Source: Paramecium tetraurelia (lineage: Eukaryota; Ciliophora; Oligohymenophorea; Peniculida; Parameciidae). Taken from it: a stretch of 64,000 bases of DNA. The position numbers and the translations under genes are program-made. Below the pieces are notes generated by a model. That model had not been told where the DNA came from and ran no database searches. It saw only the letters and a program-made list of their open reading frames with translations. The stretch is from assembly GCF_000165425.1 (NCBI RefSeq), contig NW_001799599.1, positions 252,715 through 316,714 of the forward strand, in the 5' to 3' direction. This document shows, one piece after another, positions 53,167 through 64,000 of this stretch (the stretch's first letter is position 1; every line of letters begins with the position of its first letter).

Positions 53167-55174
53167 TCATCCTAAAAAGAGCGTACTAGAAGTGCTCTTT
53201 GTATGTTTTGAGAGATTTTATTCATAACTATAACCGCTAAATAGATTTTAAACGGAGTTTTTCTTTAATAAGAGTTTATTTTCTCTGATCAAGTCATCTT
53301 GGCTTTCATTATCCTCACTAATTTAATTTAAATATTCGATATTGTCATCAATTTCCTAAATCAAAATATTGTTTATACACTTGGAATATACGGAGATTAG
53401 ATTTCTTTATTCAAAAGCCTTTGCCAAGGGAAATTTCTAAGCCAAGGATGATTTTTCACCTCATCTGGCCCCTTAAAACCAAGTCTATTTATTGGTTTTC
53501 TTTATATTAATTTGTTTATAAAATCAGCACCTTCAATCGACCAATCATTTGGAACCTCAGACTTTTTGATCTGCACCTGTCTGGTGAGGATTTGATCTCT
53601 GATTTCTTATCTTGATCTTCCATTGTAAGGCCTTCTGCCTAACATAAATTCATAACCCATGATCCCAAGAGCAAAGTAATCTACAGCTATCGTGTGATTC
53701 TACCTGCACATCACTTCAGGAGCTACAGATATTGATGTATGACTATACCCATGTATCCTGGAGTGCCACTGGTATCTTGTGAATTCTCAGGTTTCCAGAT
53801 CCTGGCAATCCCTAGATCTGTTAATCTAACATACCCATATTTGTCCAAAACCAAATTTTCTGGCTTAAGATCTCGATGAATGATGTTGTTATTGTGCAGA
53901 TACTCCAATGACAACAAAACACAAGCTACAAAGAATTTGGTTTGATGTTCCTTAAACCTCCTCATTTTTCCAATGTGATATCTTAGGTCTCCTCCAGTCA
54001 ATAAATCCATCACCAAATATAAGTTGTCCCTGTCTTGAAAACAATAATTCATATTGATCAAAAAGGGATGTTTAAATTAGGCCAATAGATTTCTTTCATT
54101 CATTACTGAATTAACACTTCTTTTGGCTATTACTTTTGCCTTCGACATCTCCTTCATAGCATACAACTGTCTTGATTTCTTTATTTCAACTTTCCAAACC
54201 TTCCCAAATCCACCCTTCCCAATCACATAATGAAATTGAAAGTTGTTCTTGCTGACTTGTATGTTGCAGTCTGCCACTAAGGTTTCTTCATTGCCATCAC
54301 TTGACTCTTGTCTTTCTTGCTGTTTAACTATGCTCTTAGAATTCTCATATCTAGAGTTATGTTACAAATTCATCATTGAGTTAAATAGATTTTCAAAGCC
54401 TTTAGAGTATTTAAATTAACTAGGTACTTAGAATTCCTACTACATAATATGGATCTGAGGGGCTTCGTTTATAAATTGAGATTCTTTCTCAATCGGCTTA
54501 TTTTCCTTAACTAAACTCTCCTATTGCTTGAACAAATTATCTTGAGGTTTAATTTGATGGACACTTGAAAATTTTGGATACACAAACGGAGACACTTTTT
54601 ATGCAGTAGTATTTGGTGATTTGGAATTCTTCCGAACAGTGTTTCTATTAATAATATCTAGATTATCAAAAATTGCTGGTTTAGCGGGAGATTAATCTTT
54701 GGATTGATTATGAATTTATATTTAAGAATCTTATTAATGATGTTATGACATTAGCTTGGACAATACGTAGACAGGACTACGAGAACTTGGGTTTTAAAAT
54801 AATTAGTCCTACTTCTCTTTGTGAAATGAATTGTTTCTACTGCTGTTAATGTTGGTGGCACTTTAATTCCTGGAATGCTTAGACTAAATTTTCATTTGCG
54901 ACTAATCTTATTTTTGCATGTTCACTTAAATGATTTTAACCTTAGAAGGTGTTGCACTTCTTTGAGAGGAGGGTGTTTGTCTATTTTTGGTAGTCTTTTG
55001 AGCAATTTAGAAAAAACTAGTAAATTAACTTAATCCTAAAGGGGATTTGTTGGTTTGCTTTGGCCGTTCATCCTTTAATTCCTAATAATGATTGGGATCA
55101 TATCTTACAGCTTTTGGCTTAATAAAATTAAGTTTGGTTGGAAATAAATCCTTCAGATTGCGGTGGTTAGACAT
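53167..55174 (-). CDS. AGC-type Ser/Thr protein kinase (STK32/PKA-like) with long disordered N-terminus
   Basis: ATG 55172-55174 (MSNHRNLKDLFPTKLNFIKP), TGA 53167-53169. About 300 disordered Gln/Ser/Lys-rich residues precede the kinase: FHYVIGKGGFGKVWKVE (glycine loop), YAMKEMSKAKV (lysine), NERNLLA, LYLVMDLLTGGDLRYHIG, YLHNNNIIHRDLKPENLVLD (HRDLKPEN), RLTDLGIARIW in place of DFG, and SGTPGYM before the APE region. The C-terminal tail contains PINRLGFKGPDEVKNHPW, a typical AGC-kinase end. GGDLRYH is shared with STK32/YANK kinases. DLG instead of DFG is unusual but seen in some ciliate kinases and need not abolish activity. It sits between two cNMP-binding genes on the same strand. Confidence 0.85.
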
Positions 55175-55328
55175 TATTAATATTATATAAATATAAATTA
55201 ATAAACAAAATGTCAGTTCAGTATAGTGTGGATGAAAGAAGTCAAGGGAAGAGTCTGAAAATATAATAGTTGATTGATAGAGATCTCTTAAAATGAATGA
55301 TAATAAAATGATATATATTTAAGCTGAA

Positions 55329-56138
55329 TCAATCTAGAGTTTAATTGTATTATTACCACCAAGAAATCTATTGTTTAAAGGAGGTTCTTCTAATTCCTCC
55401 AGAATTGGTTGATGAACAACATGCTAAGGTTTAACTTACTTGAAGGCTGTAAAATCGATGGTTCTCTTTTCATGTCGATGCGTGCTGATCTCTTCAGGTT
55501 GTCTGGGTATTTCTCCCAATTATAATCGATTAATTGGCGTTGCTCCTTTTGCAGAATGAATTTCAATCATTTGACAGGGTTTATTTTCTATCATTATTTG
55601 AAGGTTCTTCTTCTTCATGGTTTGATTTGGGACAATTTTCTCGAAAACACATTTCTTGATGCAAAAAACTTCTCCGATTGTTGAATTGCAGAAAACATCG
55701 TAGGTGTAATTTTCATTATGAATTTCATCCATTCCAATCACATCCATCACCTTGAAGGTCTAGGAGGATAATTATTGTTGATAATCTTACACGAAGCTAT
55801 TTCTATATTTGAGGTTCTTGAGCAAATATCTTACTTATATAAGATAAGGGATTCTTGGATTGCGACTTCACTAATATTCATTTGCCCAAACAATTACCAT
55901 ATTTGACTTATACGAATTCCCCCTTTGTTACAACATATACGTGTTTCGGTGCTTCATTGGAAACCAAAGATCTTAGAATTTAGACAATACTATCTAAATT
56001 ATTAGGCTTCTTAGGGCCATTTTTTTAAAGCCTTAAGATACTGCCATCAAATCATTTTTGGACTTATCTTGTTTCTAGATAAATTTCAAACATTCCTGCA
56101 TTCGTTAATTATGCTTTTACCTGTTGAATTTGTTCCAT
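55329..56138 (-). CDS. Small cyclic-nucleotide-binding-domain protein
   Basis: ATG 56136-56138 (MEQIQQ, then a 25-base intron), further introns, and the stop placed at 55329-55331 after a 26-base intron; this end is uncertain. The fold is partial but recognisable: IVQILRSLVSNEAPKHVYVV, TKGEFVQVKYGN, and later YDVFCNSTIGEVFCIKKCVF, the usual late beta strands. I do not see a complete phosphate-binding cassette, so ligand binding is doubtful. If the final intron is not removed, the frame runs without TGA into the kinase start at 55174. Divergent from the next gene: start codons are 13 bases apart. Confidence 0.6.
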
Positions 56139-56151
56139 TTTTTAATTTATT
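56139..56151. promoter_or_regulatory. 13-base divergent spacer
   Basis: Only 13 AT bases lie between the start codons of the cNMP-binding gene (-) and the next gene (+). Both transcripts must begin inside, or almost at, their start codons, or overlap. Confidence 0.45.
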
Positions 56152-57448
56152 ATGAATAGTTATTTAATAAGTAAGTACTCTCAATCAACTCATTATCATT
56201 ATAAAAAAGGAATAAATGACATTTTGGAAGGAAAAAGATGTTAATTACTAATCACACTTAAAGATCTGTAATGTTATGACACACCCCAAGAACACTTAGC
56301 TAAATATTATCACATTAATCAGTTAAGAGATAAATTACATATGTTGGGAGAATATTATAAAGTATGAAATTCAATAAATCAATCAGTATCATAATGACAT
56401 ACCTCGTTTATTTATGATTCCTGCCATTATCCCCTTAAATTATTTTCATGATCGCAAAAGAAGACTTGCATTTTTTAGAATCGCACGCTTGATTGCACAA
56501 GAAAATCATAACAACCCTGATAAACCACAAAAAGGAATTGTAGGTGATTCACCCATCCCTTTGACAAGCGAACAAATCACACCACAAGATCCCAGTTCCT
56601 CCGATGAAGTATATTCAACCAAATTACATTAGATCCTCTCGAAAAATGATAAAATCTTGCAAGGAATCAGTTTCCTAATCTAAGAACCTGACTCCATTGA
56701 AAAAATCAAACAATAAATTCAGTCTATGATCAAGCTAAAAAAATAGCCAAATACATCCTCCACCAAAATCAACAGCATCGGAAGCAACACAACCACCAGT
56801 AAATCCAATAAGCAATCTATTCTGAAATAAACCAAATAACCACAACCATAACCACAAAAAAGCAAGTCTCCTCCACTCAAAATCCAATCAGCTTCCATCC
56901 AATTGATTGATGTAGCCTCACCCAGAAACCAATAGCCATCCAAACAAGCATCTCCTAAAGATATTCAATAATTTACTAAAAGCAAACCCAAATCCCCTTC
57001 TGTCAATATTGCTTCACCTGTTCAACAATTTATGAAACTATCCGCTAAGATGAAACAATCATTTAATAAATAATAATGCAGTAGTGCCAGGAACAATACA
57101 AATATCCCAAACAGTGCCAATTAAAGAAAGAGTAGTGTCACTCACATACTGAACATACTCAAATCACCAAACAAAAATAGTTCACAACAGATTTAACATG
57201 TTTCATCCACTCCTAGAGATCAGGAATCCAAAAGAAGCTTCAACAATAAAAAGGTTCATCAACTGGAATTGCAAGTGATGTCTGATTTGCAGAGCCTATT
57301 GTAAAAAAAGACCTGCTTAACTCATAGAAGTTCAATGACTAATAAAAACTGTCTCAAGAAGAAGCTGAATACTAGAGAACTCAATTAGTTTAAGTGTGTA
57401 AGGTTACCCCTATCCAACAGAGACGTTAATAATCAACAAAAAGAATGA
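56152..57448 (+). CDS. Ciliate-type hypothetical protein with basic disordered tail (423 aa)
   Basis: ATG 56152 (MNSYLISKYSQSTHYHYKKG) with a 25-base intron at about 56360-56384, then TGA 57446-57448: 424 codons. The N-terminal ~95 residues look folded (NDILEGKRCQLLITLKDLQC, QEHLAKYYHINQLRDKLHML, NDIPRLFMIP), and I believe this pattern recurs in Paramecium proteins, but I know no function. The rest is Ser/Pro/Lys/Gln-rich and disordered (SNTTTSKSNKQSILKQTKQP), with many SP and KSP sites that could be phosphorylated. An ATG at 56216 is out of frame with this start. Its 5' end is 13 bases from the divergent cNMP-binding gene. Confidence 0.75.
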
Positions 57449-58114
57449 CTTTTTATATACATAGTTAAATATTTATGCACTAAGGTGTCTCATATTAATA
57501 TTTTTATCAAATCACATTTTATTATTTGAAGAATTTTATAGTACTATATTTAATTCTTATTTTATTTTGCATGTTACAATATATTATTTAAATCTATCTC
57601 AACTTTAGCATAAAATAAATCAAGCGTATCAATTATCATCCAAATTACAATCAATATAATTTAAGTCAATGCCATTCAGATGTTTAAGAATAAAGGAAAC
57701 TAAATTATATATTTATTTTTCAAAATGTATATAAATTTATAACAGTCATAAAGTTAAAAAAGATGAATTTGTTAATTAACAAAAATTACCTCAAGCAATA
57801 GCTATAATAAGCAGGGAAGATGTAAATTAGAATATATTGATAATAATTGTATTAAAAATTCTGGGGTTGTTTAATTTAAATTCTTATAAACATCAACATT
57901 CCAATACAAAGAAAGTCAAAAAATAGAACCTAATTTCATTATTTAAGATAACCTATAAATGATTCATTGTAAACAATTTATTTATTACTTAATCTAAATA
58001 CATTAAGCAAATATATGAATCCATCCTAATTTTTATATTAATAATTTAATTAAAATAATAAAAGGGTAAAACTCAGCTTCATTATTATTGTTGAAGAGTA
58101 ATATAATTCTTAAA

Positions 58115-58318
58115 TCATCTAATAAATGTCTCAAATTTGACTGCTTTAGATATATCTATCAATAAACCAGAATATTTGAATTCTTTAATATTCTATAAAT
58201 TTGCTCTATGTTTATACTTTTTGCATTCAAACACCATATTCTAACCTTTAAACGACTATCCATGCATATCTAATACTAATCCCCTTTTTTGAGTAAATAT
58301 CTTGTTATAATAATACAT
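58115..58318 (-). pseudogene. Coding-like relic or tiny gene (67 aa)
   Basis: ATG 58316-58318 to TGA 58115-58117, 68 codons. Reads MYYYNKIFTQKRGLVLDMHG, ECKKYKHRANLQNIKEF and YSGLLIDISKAVKFETFIR, which looks more like a real protein than the surrounding AT-rich sequence. After the TGA the same frame continues FKNYITLQQQQ. The lack of any neighbouring exon suggests a fragment of a lost gene. Confidence 0.3.
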
Positions 58319-58655
58319 TTTAAAATAAATCTATTATTTTTTTTCGTTTAATATAAAGAATATTGTGAATATAGGGGAACAGTATCACATTTAGATAAGT
58401 ATCCTTAATTAGTAAAATAAATTCTTATCTGGGGAAATTCTAATTAATTATTATATAATATAAAGTTTACATCAATTAAAATTTTATAGTTTTTTAATAA
58501 GTAACCCTTCAATCATTCTTGTTCAATAATTTTGAATTTATTTGTTCATTTTTCTAATAATAAACTTATAAATCTATGAATAAGTTTTATTATTATATTA
58601 ACTCCACTTTAATTTCACCTACTTATTAATAACAATTTTCACATTTATTTTATAG

Positions 58656-58714
58656 ATTTTCGTTCGTCCATTGGGAAAGGTTGGCGAGGTTAGCTTACCT
58701 AGATCACAACATAT
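58656..58714. other. GC-richer island in AT-rich spacer
   Basis: About 60 bases, centred on GGGAAAGGTTGGCGAGG, with clearly higher G+C than the kilobase around it. No open frame, tRNA arms or known RNA motif could be recognised by eye. It could be part of a non-coding RNA gene or a conserved regulatory element. Confidence 0.3.
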
Positions 58715-59087
58715 ATAAAAATAAAGATTATTTTCATTTATTATAATGTAATTTGAAATAATTATATAACAAATTGTAATTCTCTTCCTTCTTCCCAATA
58801 TCAGGTATTATCTTGAATAAAGAGAAAGGAAAATATTCAATAGTAGTAAAAAAGTGAAATGAAATAAATAATTTTGATTTCATTTATTGAATTAAAATAT
58901 TAAGATTTTTGAAAAGAGATAAATGGATCTTTATTATGAACAAGAGAAATTTATATTTTAAAGAAATAATGTATATATATGTATATATTTAAACCTTAAT
59001 AATTTATGAATAATTCTTTTATTACTGTGTTTGTAACACAGATGTATTGATTTATGTATAATTAATTAAATTAATACACAAGCTAAT

Positions 59088-59994
59088 ATGTCAACAATTG
59101 AGAAGCAAGTCTAGAAGTAAAGAAAACTCAGCAACGAATTCGAATACACATACAATTCTACAGAAACCCATACAAATTCATCATTCTTTGATGAAGAGAG
59201 AAGTTAAGATTTTTAAGATTATAATTCATCAGTTGAAGAAGACTTTTAAGATATGTGGGAAATGTCATCTATCTGCACAGAGAATGTACTTTTTCTTTTA
59301 AAATATTAAGTCTTAAAATCCACAATTTATAGAGGAAAATCAAGCAAATAAGAGAATTACAAAAAGAGCGAATCCTGTATAAGCAATGAGAGAAAGTACC
59401 TTTGTTTAAGAAGGAATTATTGCTGATGCTCCTGTGAGCATTAGTAAAAATTCTAAATCTGGCAAGGGCATTGCCATTCACGTGCTTGGACATGGATCCA
59501 TATGCTACTAGAGTAAAAAGGAAAAAAAATCATAAAAATTACTCAATAAACAACTTGAGTGCAATAATGGGCAACAACAATAAGATTAGAATCAATAAAA
59601 TAATTAATAAAGAGATTAACAACTAGGTCATTAATTACCGTAAAGAGGATCAGGATAGGAAGATAAATAAATTAAATAGTGTTAGAAAATCACACTTTCA
59701 TATTTGTTGATGGAAAAGGAAGTCGAAAAATAAGCAAAGATAAGAGCCATTAATTTTATTGAGAAATACATTTCATAATATAAAGTTGAAGATGTTATTG
59801 AAATGATCTCAGAAACCTACAAGGTGTTATTAGTACCAGATTAACAAATGTAACAATTGGCAGGAGTATTGACTTAAGAAGAGCGAAATTTTTAGTTGAA
59901 TCTATCCTTGCTGCGTTTAAATTTGCCCCAGAATATTCATCCATTAGCATCGAAAGCTGAATCGAAGTTAAGGAAGTATTTTATTGGCTATTGA
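59088..59994 (+). CDS. Gln-rich hypothetical protein (293 aa)
   Basis: ATG 59088 (MSTIEKQVQKQRKLSNEFEY), intron 59286-59310 (25 bases), TGA 59992-59994, exactly 294 codons. The middle is extremely Gln-rich, mostly TAA/TAG codons, so a standard-code reading shatters it. The C-terminal ~90 residues look helical and ordered: KEVEKQAKIRAINFIEKYIS, KVEDVIEMISETYKVLLVPD, QEERNFQLNLSLLRLNLPQN. No family recognised. Convergent with the phosphatase gene; 98 bases lie between the stops. Confidence 0.7.
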
Positions 59995-60092
59995 GAAACA
60001 GTTTACAAGACTTGCTAAGGACAATGAGAGTATTATTCATAATCTAGATAGAGCTCTCATGAGCATTATAACAAATCTTATATTAATAATTT

Positions 60093-61082
60093 TCAGAAAA
60101 TATAATCAATAAGATCATGTAATTTGAGCTTTTCTCTATTAAAATCTCTAACATCTTCACATTAACTGGCCTCAATTAAGTAGTCAACCAAGTATTTCAA
60201 CTCCTGATCCTTTTCATCATCGGTCCATTCCAGAATAGGAATACCATTCTCTAATTAAAATCCAAAAGAGTGAGTTAAATTGTCAACGATTATGATGTTT
60301 TTCAAATCAACATCTCTAAGGATACGAAGATCCTTAATAAAGTAACCATTCTTTGTTTCGAGACAATGATTTCTAGTAAATATCCCTAAGATTTTATCCT
60401 CTAGTGGATCAATGTAATCAACTAAGGCTAAAGCGTATGATGGGGAAGAGGCGGTAAATATGAATATCTGGTAAAAAGTAGATAAACAATCAAGAAAATA
60501 TGCTAAATATGGTCGCACGTTGAATCTAAGCTAAAATATTACACTATATAATACTAATTGTCCATCCTCAGTTTTTAACTAAACTTAAGATTTCTCCTTG
60601 CTTGTACAAGAATGTATCAATGTTTCATCTAAATCTAATATCAATATTTTTTTCTCCTTGTCTTTTAAAGGGATGTCTACTTACTTCTGCTATAAAAATT
60701 TCTCTGATGGAGGTTTCAAAGACTTAGCAGCATAAGTAACCCCTCTTTTTGTATATTCAATATGTTTGAGTAGGGTCTCCTATGTTGTTCTTTATCCAAA
60801 TATCAACTATCTAAATGGATGCTCTGCAAATATGTCTCGCCTATTAACCAAAGCCCTGCCACCGTGAGCGAAAGAAGATTTGCTTTTTTCGTGTTATATT
60901 TTGAATTTAGACATTTTTAAGGGAGTTAGAGCCATTTTACTAGGTGTACCAGTATCCGAATCATCACTTTGTAATTATTCTTTTATAGAAAGTGGAGTCA
61001 AGGCTGTGTCTGGTGTTTTCTCATCCTCAGATTAGCCTAGCTGATATTTTTTATTAAGAAACGTAATCTTCTTCTTTATCAT
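60093..61082 (-). CDS. NIF/SCP-family protein phosphatase (short form, 321 aa)
   Basis: ATG 61080-61082, TGA 60093-60095; a 24-base intron just upstream of LRFNVRPYLAYFLDC gives 322 codons. A disordered N-terminus of ~150 residues precedes the catalytic domain: [18 protein letters not shown] carries both aspartates of DxDxT, QIFIFTASSPSYALALVDYI and IIIVDNLTHSFGF are the later motifs, and the end is QELKYLVDYLIEASQCEDV. It is a paralogue, not a close copy, of the gene at 32031. The family dephosphorylates Ser/Thr sites on nuclear and cytosolic proteins; the substrate is unknown. Confidence 0.87.
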
Positions 61083-61806
61083 TTTTTTATATTATTTAGA
61101 CGACTATTTAAAGTAAAATCGATTTTAAGATATGAATACGACATAATAAAATATTGTTTGAAATAAATTGCTTCAAATCTTGTTAAATAAAATTTACGTA
61201 TATATTTTAATGAATTCATTTTCATATTTAAAAAATTATAATTACTTATTTAGTTCTAATTCAATGTGATTATTTAATGTAATATTGGGTTTTCGTTAAA
61301 TCTAAACAGAAAAAATCTTGAATTATTTTCTAATTATGAATATCGATTTATTCACATAAGTTTATGATTCTAAACTCAATTCCATCCTTATGTCTTTTGT
61401 TAAATTTTAGTATTTACAATCAATTTAAATTTTCACATATATATTCCATCAATTCCAAAAATTTAATGATTTTTCAAATTAATTTGTAGTACAATTTATA
61501 CTACTTAAATACTTCTATTATACTTTGTTGTTATTGAATATTTTAATTTTATAATCACTAAAATAATAGCTTAATATTTGTGATAATTCGAAAGAGTGGA
61601 GAGCTGAGTAATTTTAATATAACTCTCTATTTTATCAGACACAAGAGAAATATGAATAATTATTCTTTTTTGTAGATAATTGATGTTCAATATCATTGAT
61701 AAAAGAATTCAATTAATACAAAAAAAAAATTAACGAATTTAAAATTTTGGTTGGCTTTATCATTGTTTCTATTTTAATTTAACATGGCTATTTAGAATGA
61801 ATTATA
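61083..61806. other. AT-rich divergent spacer
   Basis: 724 bases of AT-rich sequence between the phosphatase (-) and the histidine kinase (+). No gene, RNA or repeat recognised. It should hold both promoters. Confidence 0.5.
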
Positions 61807-64000
61807 ATGATATTAAATTATTTAATGCAATTAAATTGGATTTTAATAAAGTTTCATTCAATAAACACACTCAATATTGTTTTAGGATTATTACTTTATT
61901 TATAAGATATCACTTAATTAGGATCTTTAATAATTCTGATGCTTAATGGAATGATAATGTTAACTGGGATTTTGATATTAAGGAAAAAGTTAATAAATTA
62001 GAGTCATTTACAACAATTAATACTCATAATACTTAGCATTCAAATTACATATTGTTGTTTTCTTAATCGCGAATTAAATGTGTGCAGTTATTTGCTGCTT
62101 AAATTTTAAGAATCACAGATTATAAAAAAGTAATCAATAATAAGATGTTTTCTATATCATGTTGTCTATAATTTAGTTATGTTTTCTTTATTAATATATC
62201 ACAGTGAGAACATTATTTTATACATTTTGGCGTTCTATTGTACCTTGATTATGATTCCTAAATCTAAATTAAGTTTATAACAAGAATTAGAACTACCTAC
62301 CCATTAAACTAAGCCTGGTCAAAGAAATGCCGAAATAATTAATTTGGTTTAAGATTAAATTAGCAATTAGTGGATGATTAGATTACAAAATATTCCTGTA
62401 GGAATAATGATTGTGAAAAAGGAGAATTTGTAAGTCATGTTTTAAAATCAATCTCTTTTGTAAATGTTCTAAGGAGTCAAGGATGTTTAATCATATCTAA
62501 TGAACGAACTGTAATTTAAACTCTAGATAAAAAGGAAGAAAAAGTCAGGTAGAGAATCTAGTATCAGACTGCCAAAGCAACCAAATAGTAGTTTATCCTA
62601 GGTTTATAGTTGTAGCAAAGTTACAAGTTTATAAAATATGCCAAATACTTTACAAGAGATTTTAACAGAATTATAGAACGGGAGCTTGGAATAGTTTTTA
62701 TCAAAGGAGAATCATTTGGAATTATTAGGTCAAACAGCAAAGAATAAATCAGCATAATTATTTGAAGATGATACCATTCGTAAAATCTAATGCAAAATAT
62801 TTGGTGGTTAAAATGACTTAGAGTACCTGATTATAATGGATGATATCTCATTGCAGAGTTATTTATAAAAATTGGAGACAAGAGAAAAATTTTAAGTAAG
62901 CGTTATTGATTCTTTCTCTCATGAATTGCGAACTCCACTAAATAGTGCTAAATTATTTCTAGATGCTCTACTAAATGACCCATAGATTTAGGAAACCTAT
63001 AAGACTAATTGTATAGAACCAGCTGCAAATGCTTTAAAATTATAGGCTTATTTAATTCGAGATATTATAGACTTTACTCAATTTCATTCACATGTGATTA
63101 AGTACAATATTCAAGAATTCAATTTTGAAAATATTATTTAAGAAATTAATGATATTTTTAGACCTATTTGTACAATAAAAAATTTAGGATTGCACATAAT
63201 TGTAAAAAACTCAGTTCCACCTCAGATTGACTCTGACTTTGATAGAATAATGCAAATTTTAGTTAATCTCATATCAAATTCAATTAAATATTCTGTAAGA
63301 GGCTTGATCACTTTGGAAATATCTAGTACTGAAAGAACCATGACATTTTGTATCAAGGATTAAGGAATAGGAATACCATAAAACAAATTATATCAAATTT
63401 AATAGTTTTTAAAGTCTTTTAATGAAAGTCGAGACTTTTGTAGTTAGGATGAGTGGGAGGGTTTCGGATTGCTTGTTAGTTAGATGAATTTGTTGAAATT
63501 GGCTCCGTAGAACAAAAGCCAACTCAGAATAACATCACGTGGTAATACAGAAGGGTCTGAAGTGACTTTTAAGATTCGAACTGCTTAATCGACAAACACT
63601 CAGATTTTAAGAGCAAACACACTTTAGAGAACAAGTCTGAAGTGTGCATAAACTGTACCTGACTTATGTATGGGGATATAAGGAATTTTGATAATTAATA
63701 ATCCTCAACCAGACAATTCGATTTTCGAGACATCTATATAATAAATCCCAATTCGACAACAACATTCTATTGCTAATTATTTCAAACCACAACAGTCCTC
63801 TGGAATATTTAATTAAGTTGGCTAATAAGAGACTGATTTAATAGATGATTTAGATTCAGAAAGGACTAATCCAGAAGTTAATTTGTTAAAATTGAATTGT
63901 CAAAGCATACATACCGCATTAATAGCATAAAATACTGAAACAAAAGATCGATAGGGTAAGAGGAGAAGACAGTCTTCATTTAGTATATCTGATTTAGATG
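61807..64000 (+). CDS. Membrane sensor histidine kinase (3' end outside window)
   Basis: ATG 61807 (MILNYLMQLNWILIKFHSI), open to the right edge with no intron needed. About 200 residues with five or six hydrophobic helices (GSLIILMLNGMIMLTGILIL, IILYILAFYCTLIMIP) precede a PAS-like linker (RLQNIPVGIMIVKKENL). The kinase core is complete: IDSFSHELRTPLNSAKLF (H box, phospho-accepting His), LVNLISNSIKYSV (N box), IKDQGIGIPQN (G1) and EGFGLLVSQMNL (G2). Ciliates often have hybrid kinases with a C-terminal receiver, which would lie beyond the window. The signal sensed is unknown. Confidence 0.88.

Larger units (their letters stand above)
57449..59087. other. Long AT-rich spacer
   Basis: The longest gap in the window, 1.6 kb. 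Most is very AT-rich with no gene seen, apart from a minus-strand coding-like stretch at 58115-58318 and a short GC-richer island at 58656-58714, both listed separately. Confidence 0.5.

Noticed and set aside
53133-53225. Upstream ATG at 53225 for the cNMP-binding gene
   Set aside because: It would overlap the end of the kinase by 59 bases in another frame; the ATG at 53135 leaves a 31-base gap.

Overview
The window reads as ciliate somatic (macronuclear) DNA, most likely from Paramecium. Nearly every gene is full of in-frame TAA and TAG codons where glutamine fits, and ends only at TGA. Introns are tiny: the ones I could place are 18 to 29 bases, GT..AG, mostly 20 to 28. Genes are packed tightly on both strands with AT-rich spacers, and no long germline insertions interrupt the coding frames. 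A standard-code ORF caller sees only short fragments, so the boundaries here come from re-reading the frames with TAA/TAG = Gln and removing the small introns that restore a continuous frame. I saw no tRNA, rRNA, CRISPR array or intact transposon.

Layout. 1-2983: end of a voltage-gated K+ channel gene (+). 3041-5214: a small hypothetical (+), a disordered protein (-) and a VAP/MSP-domain protein (-). 5355-7103: a cysteine-rich surface protein (+). 7975-8732: a bZIP factor (+). 9836-11425: a 530-codon frame (+) that crosses four in-frame TGAs. 11494-13005: a single-pass membrane protein (+). 13180-18483: a very large multi-pass membrane protein (-). 18667-22559: a second K+ channel (+). 22596-29516: a four-domain voltage-gated cation channel (-). 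29986-31874: katanin p60 (+). 32031-37414: five minus-strand genes in a row (NIF/SCP-type phosphatase, two-TM protein, hypothetical, tail-anchored coiled coil, alpha/beta hydrolase). 37445-46180: a CFAP47-like ciliary protein (+). 46909-49489: MORN-repeat (-) and Kelch (+) genes, head to head. 49874-51300: a small secreted protein and a CCT-motif protein (+). 51381-56138: three consecutive minus-strand genes, cyclic-nucleotide-binding, AGC-type kinase, cyclic-nucleotide-binding. 56152-59994: two hypothetical proteins (+). 60093-61082: a second NIF/SCP-type phosphatase (-). 61807-64000: a membrane histidine kinase cut by the right edge (+).

Themes. Much of the content serves membrane excitability and cilia: two K+ channels with cyclic-nucleotide-binding regions, a four-domain cation channel, cyclic-nucleotide-binding proteins around a kinase, katanin, CFAP47 and a probably acylated MORN protein. 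That suits a swimming ciliate, but the clustering may be chance. Spacing is extreme: divergent start codons lie 13, 22 and 30 bases apart, and one convergent pair has stops 5 bases apart. Several longer spacers hold coding-like remnants that may be lost gene copies.

Limits. All starts, introns and family names come from reading by eye. Intron positions given as coordinates are those where I checked that the frame closes; large genes have further introns I did not place.
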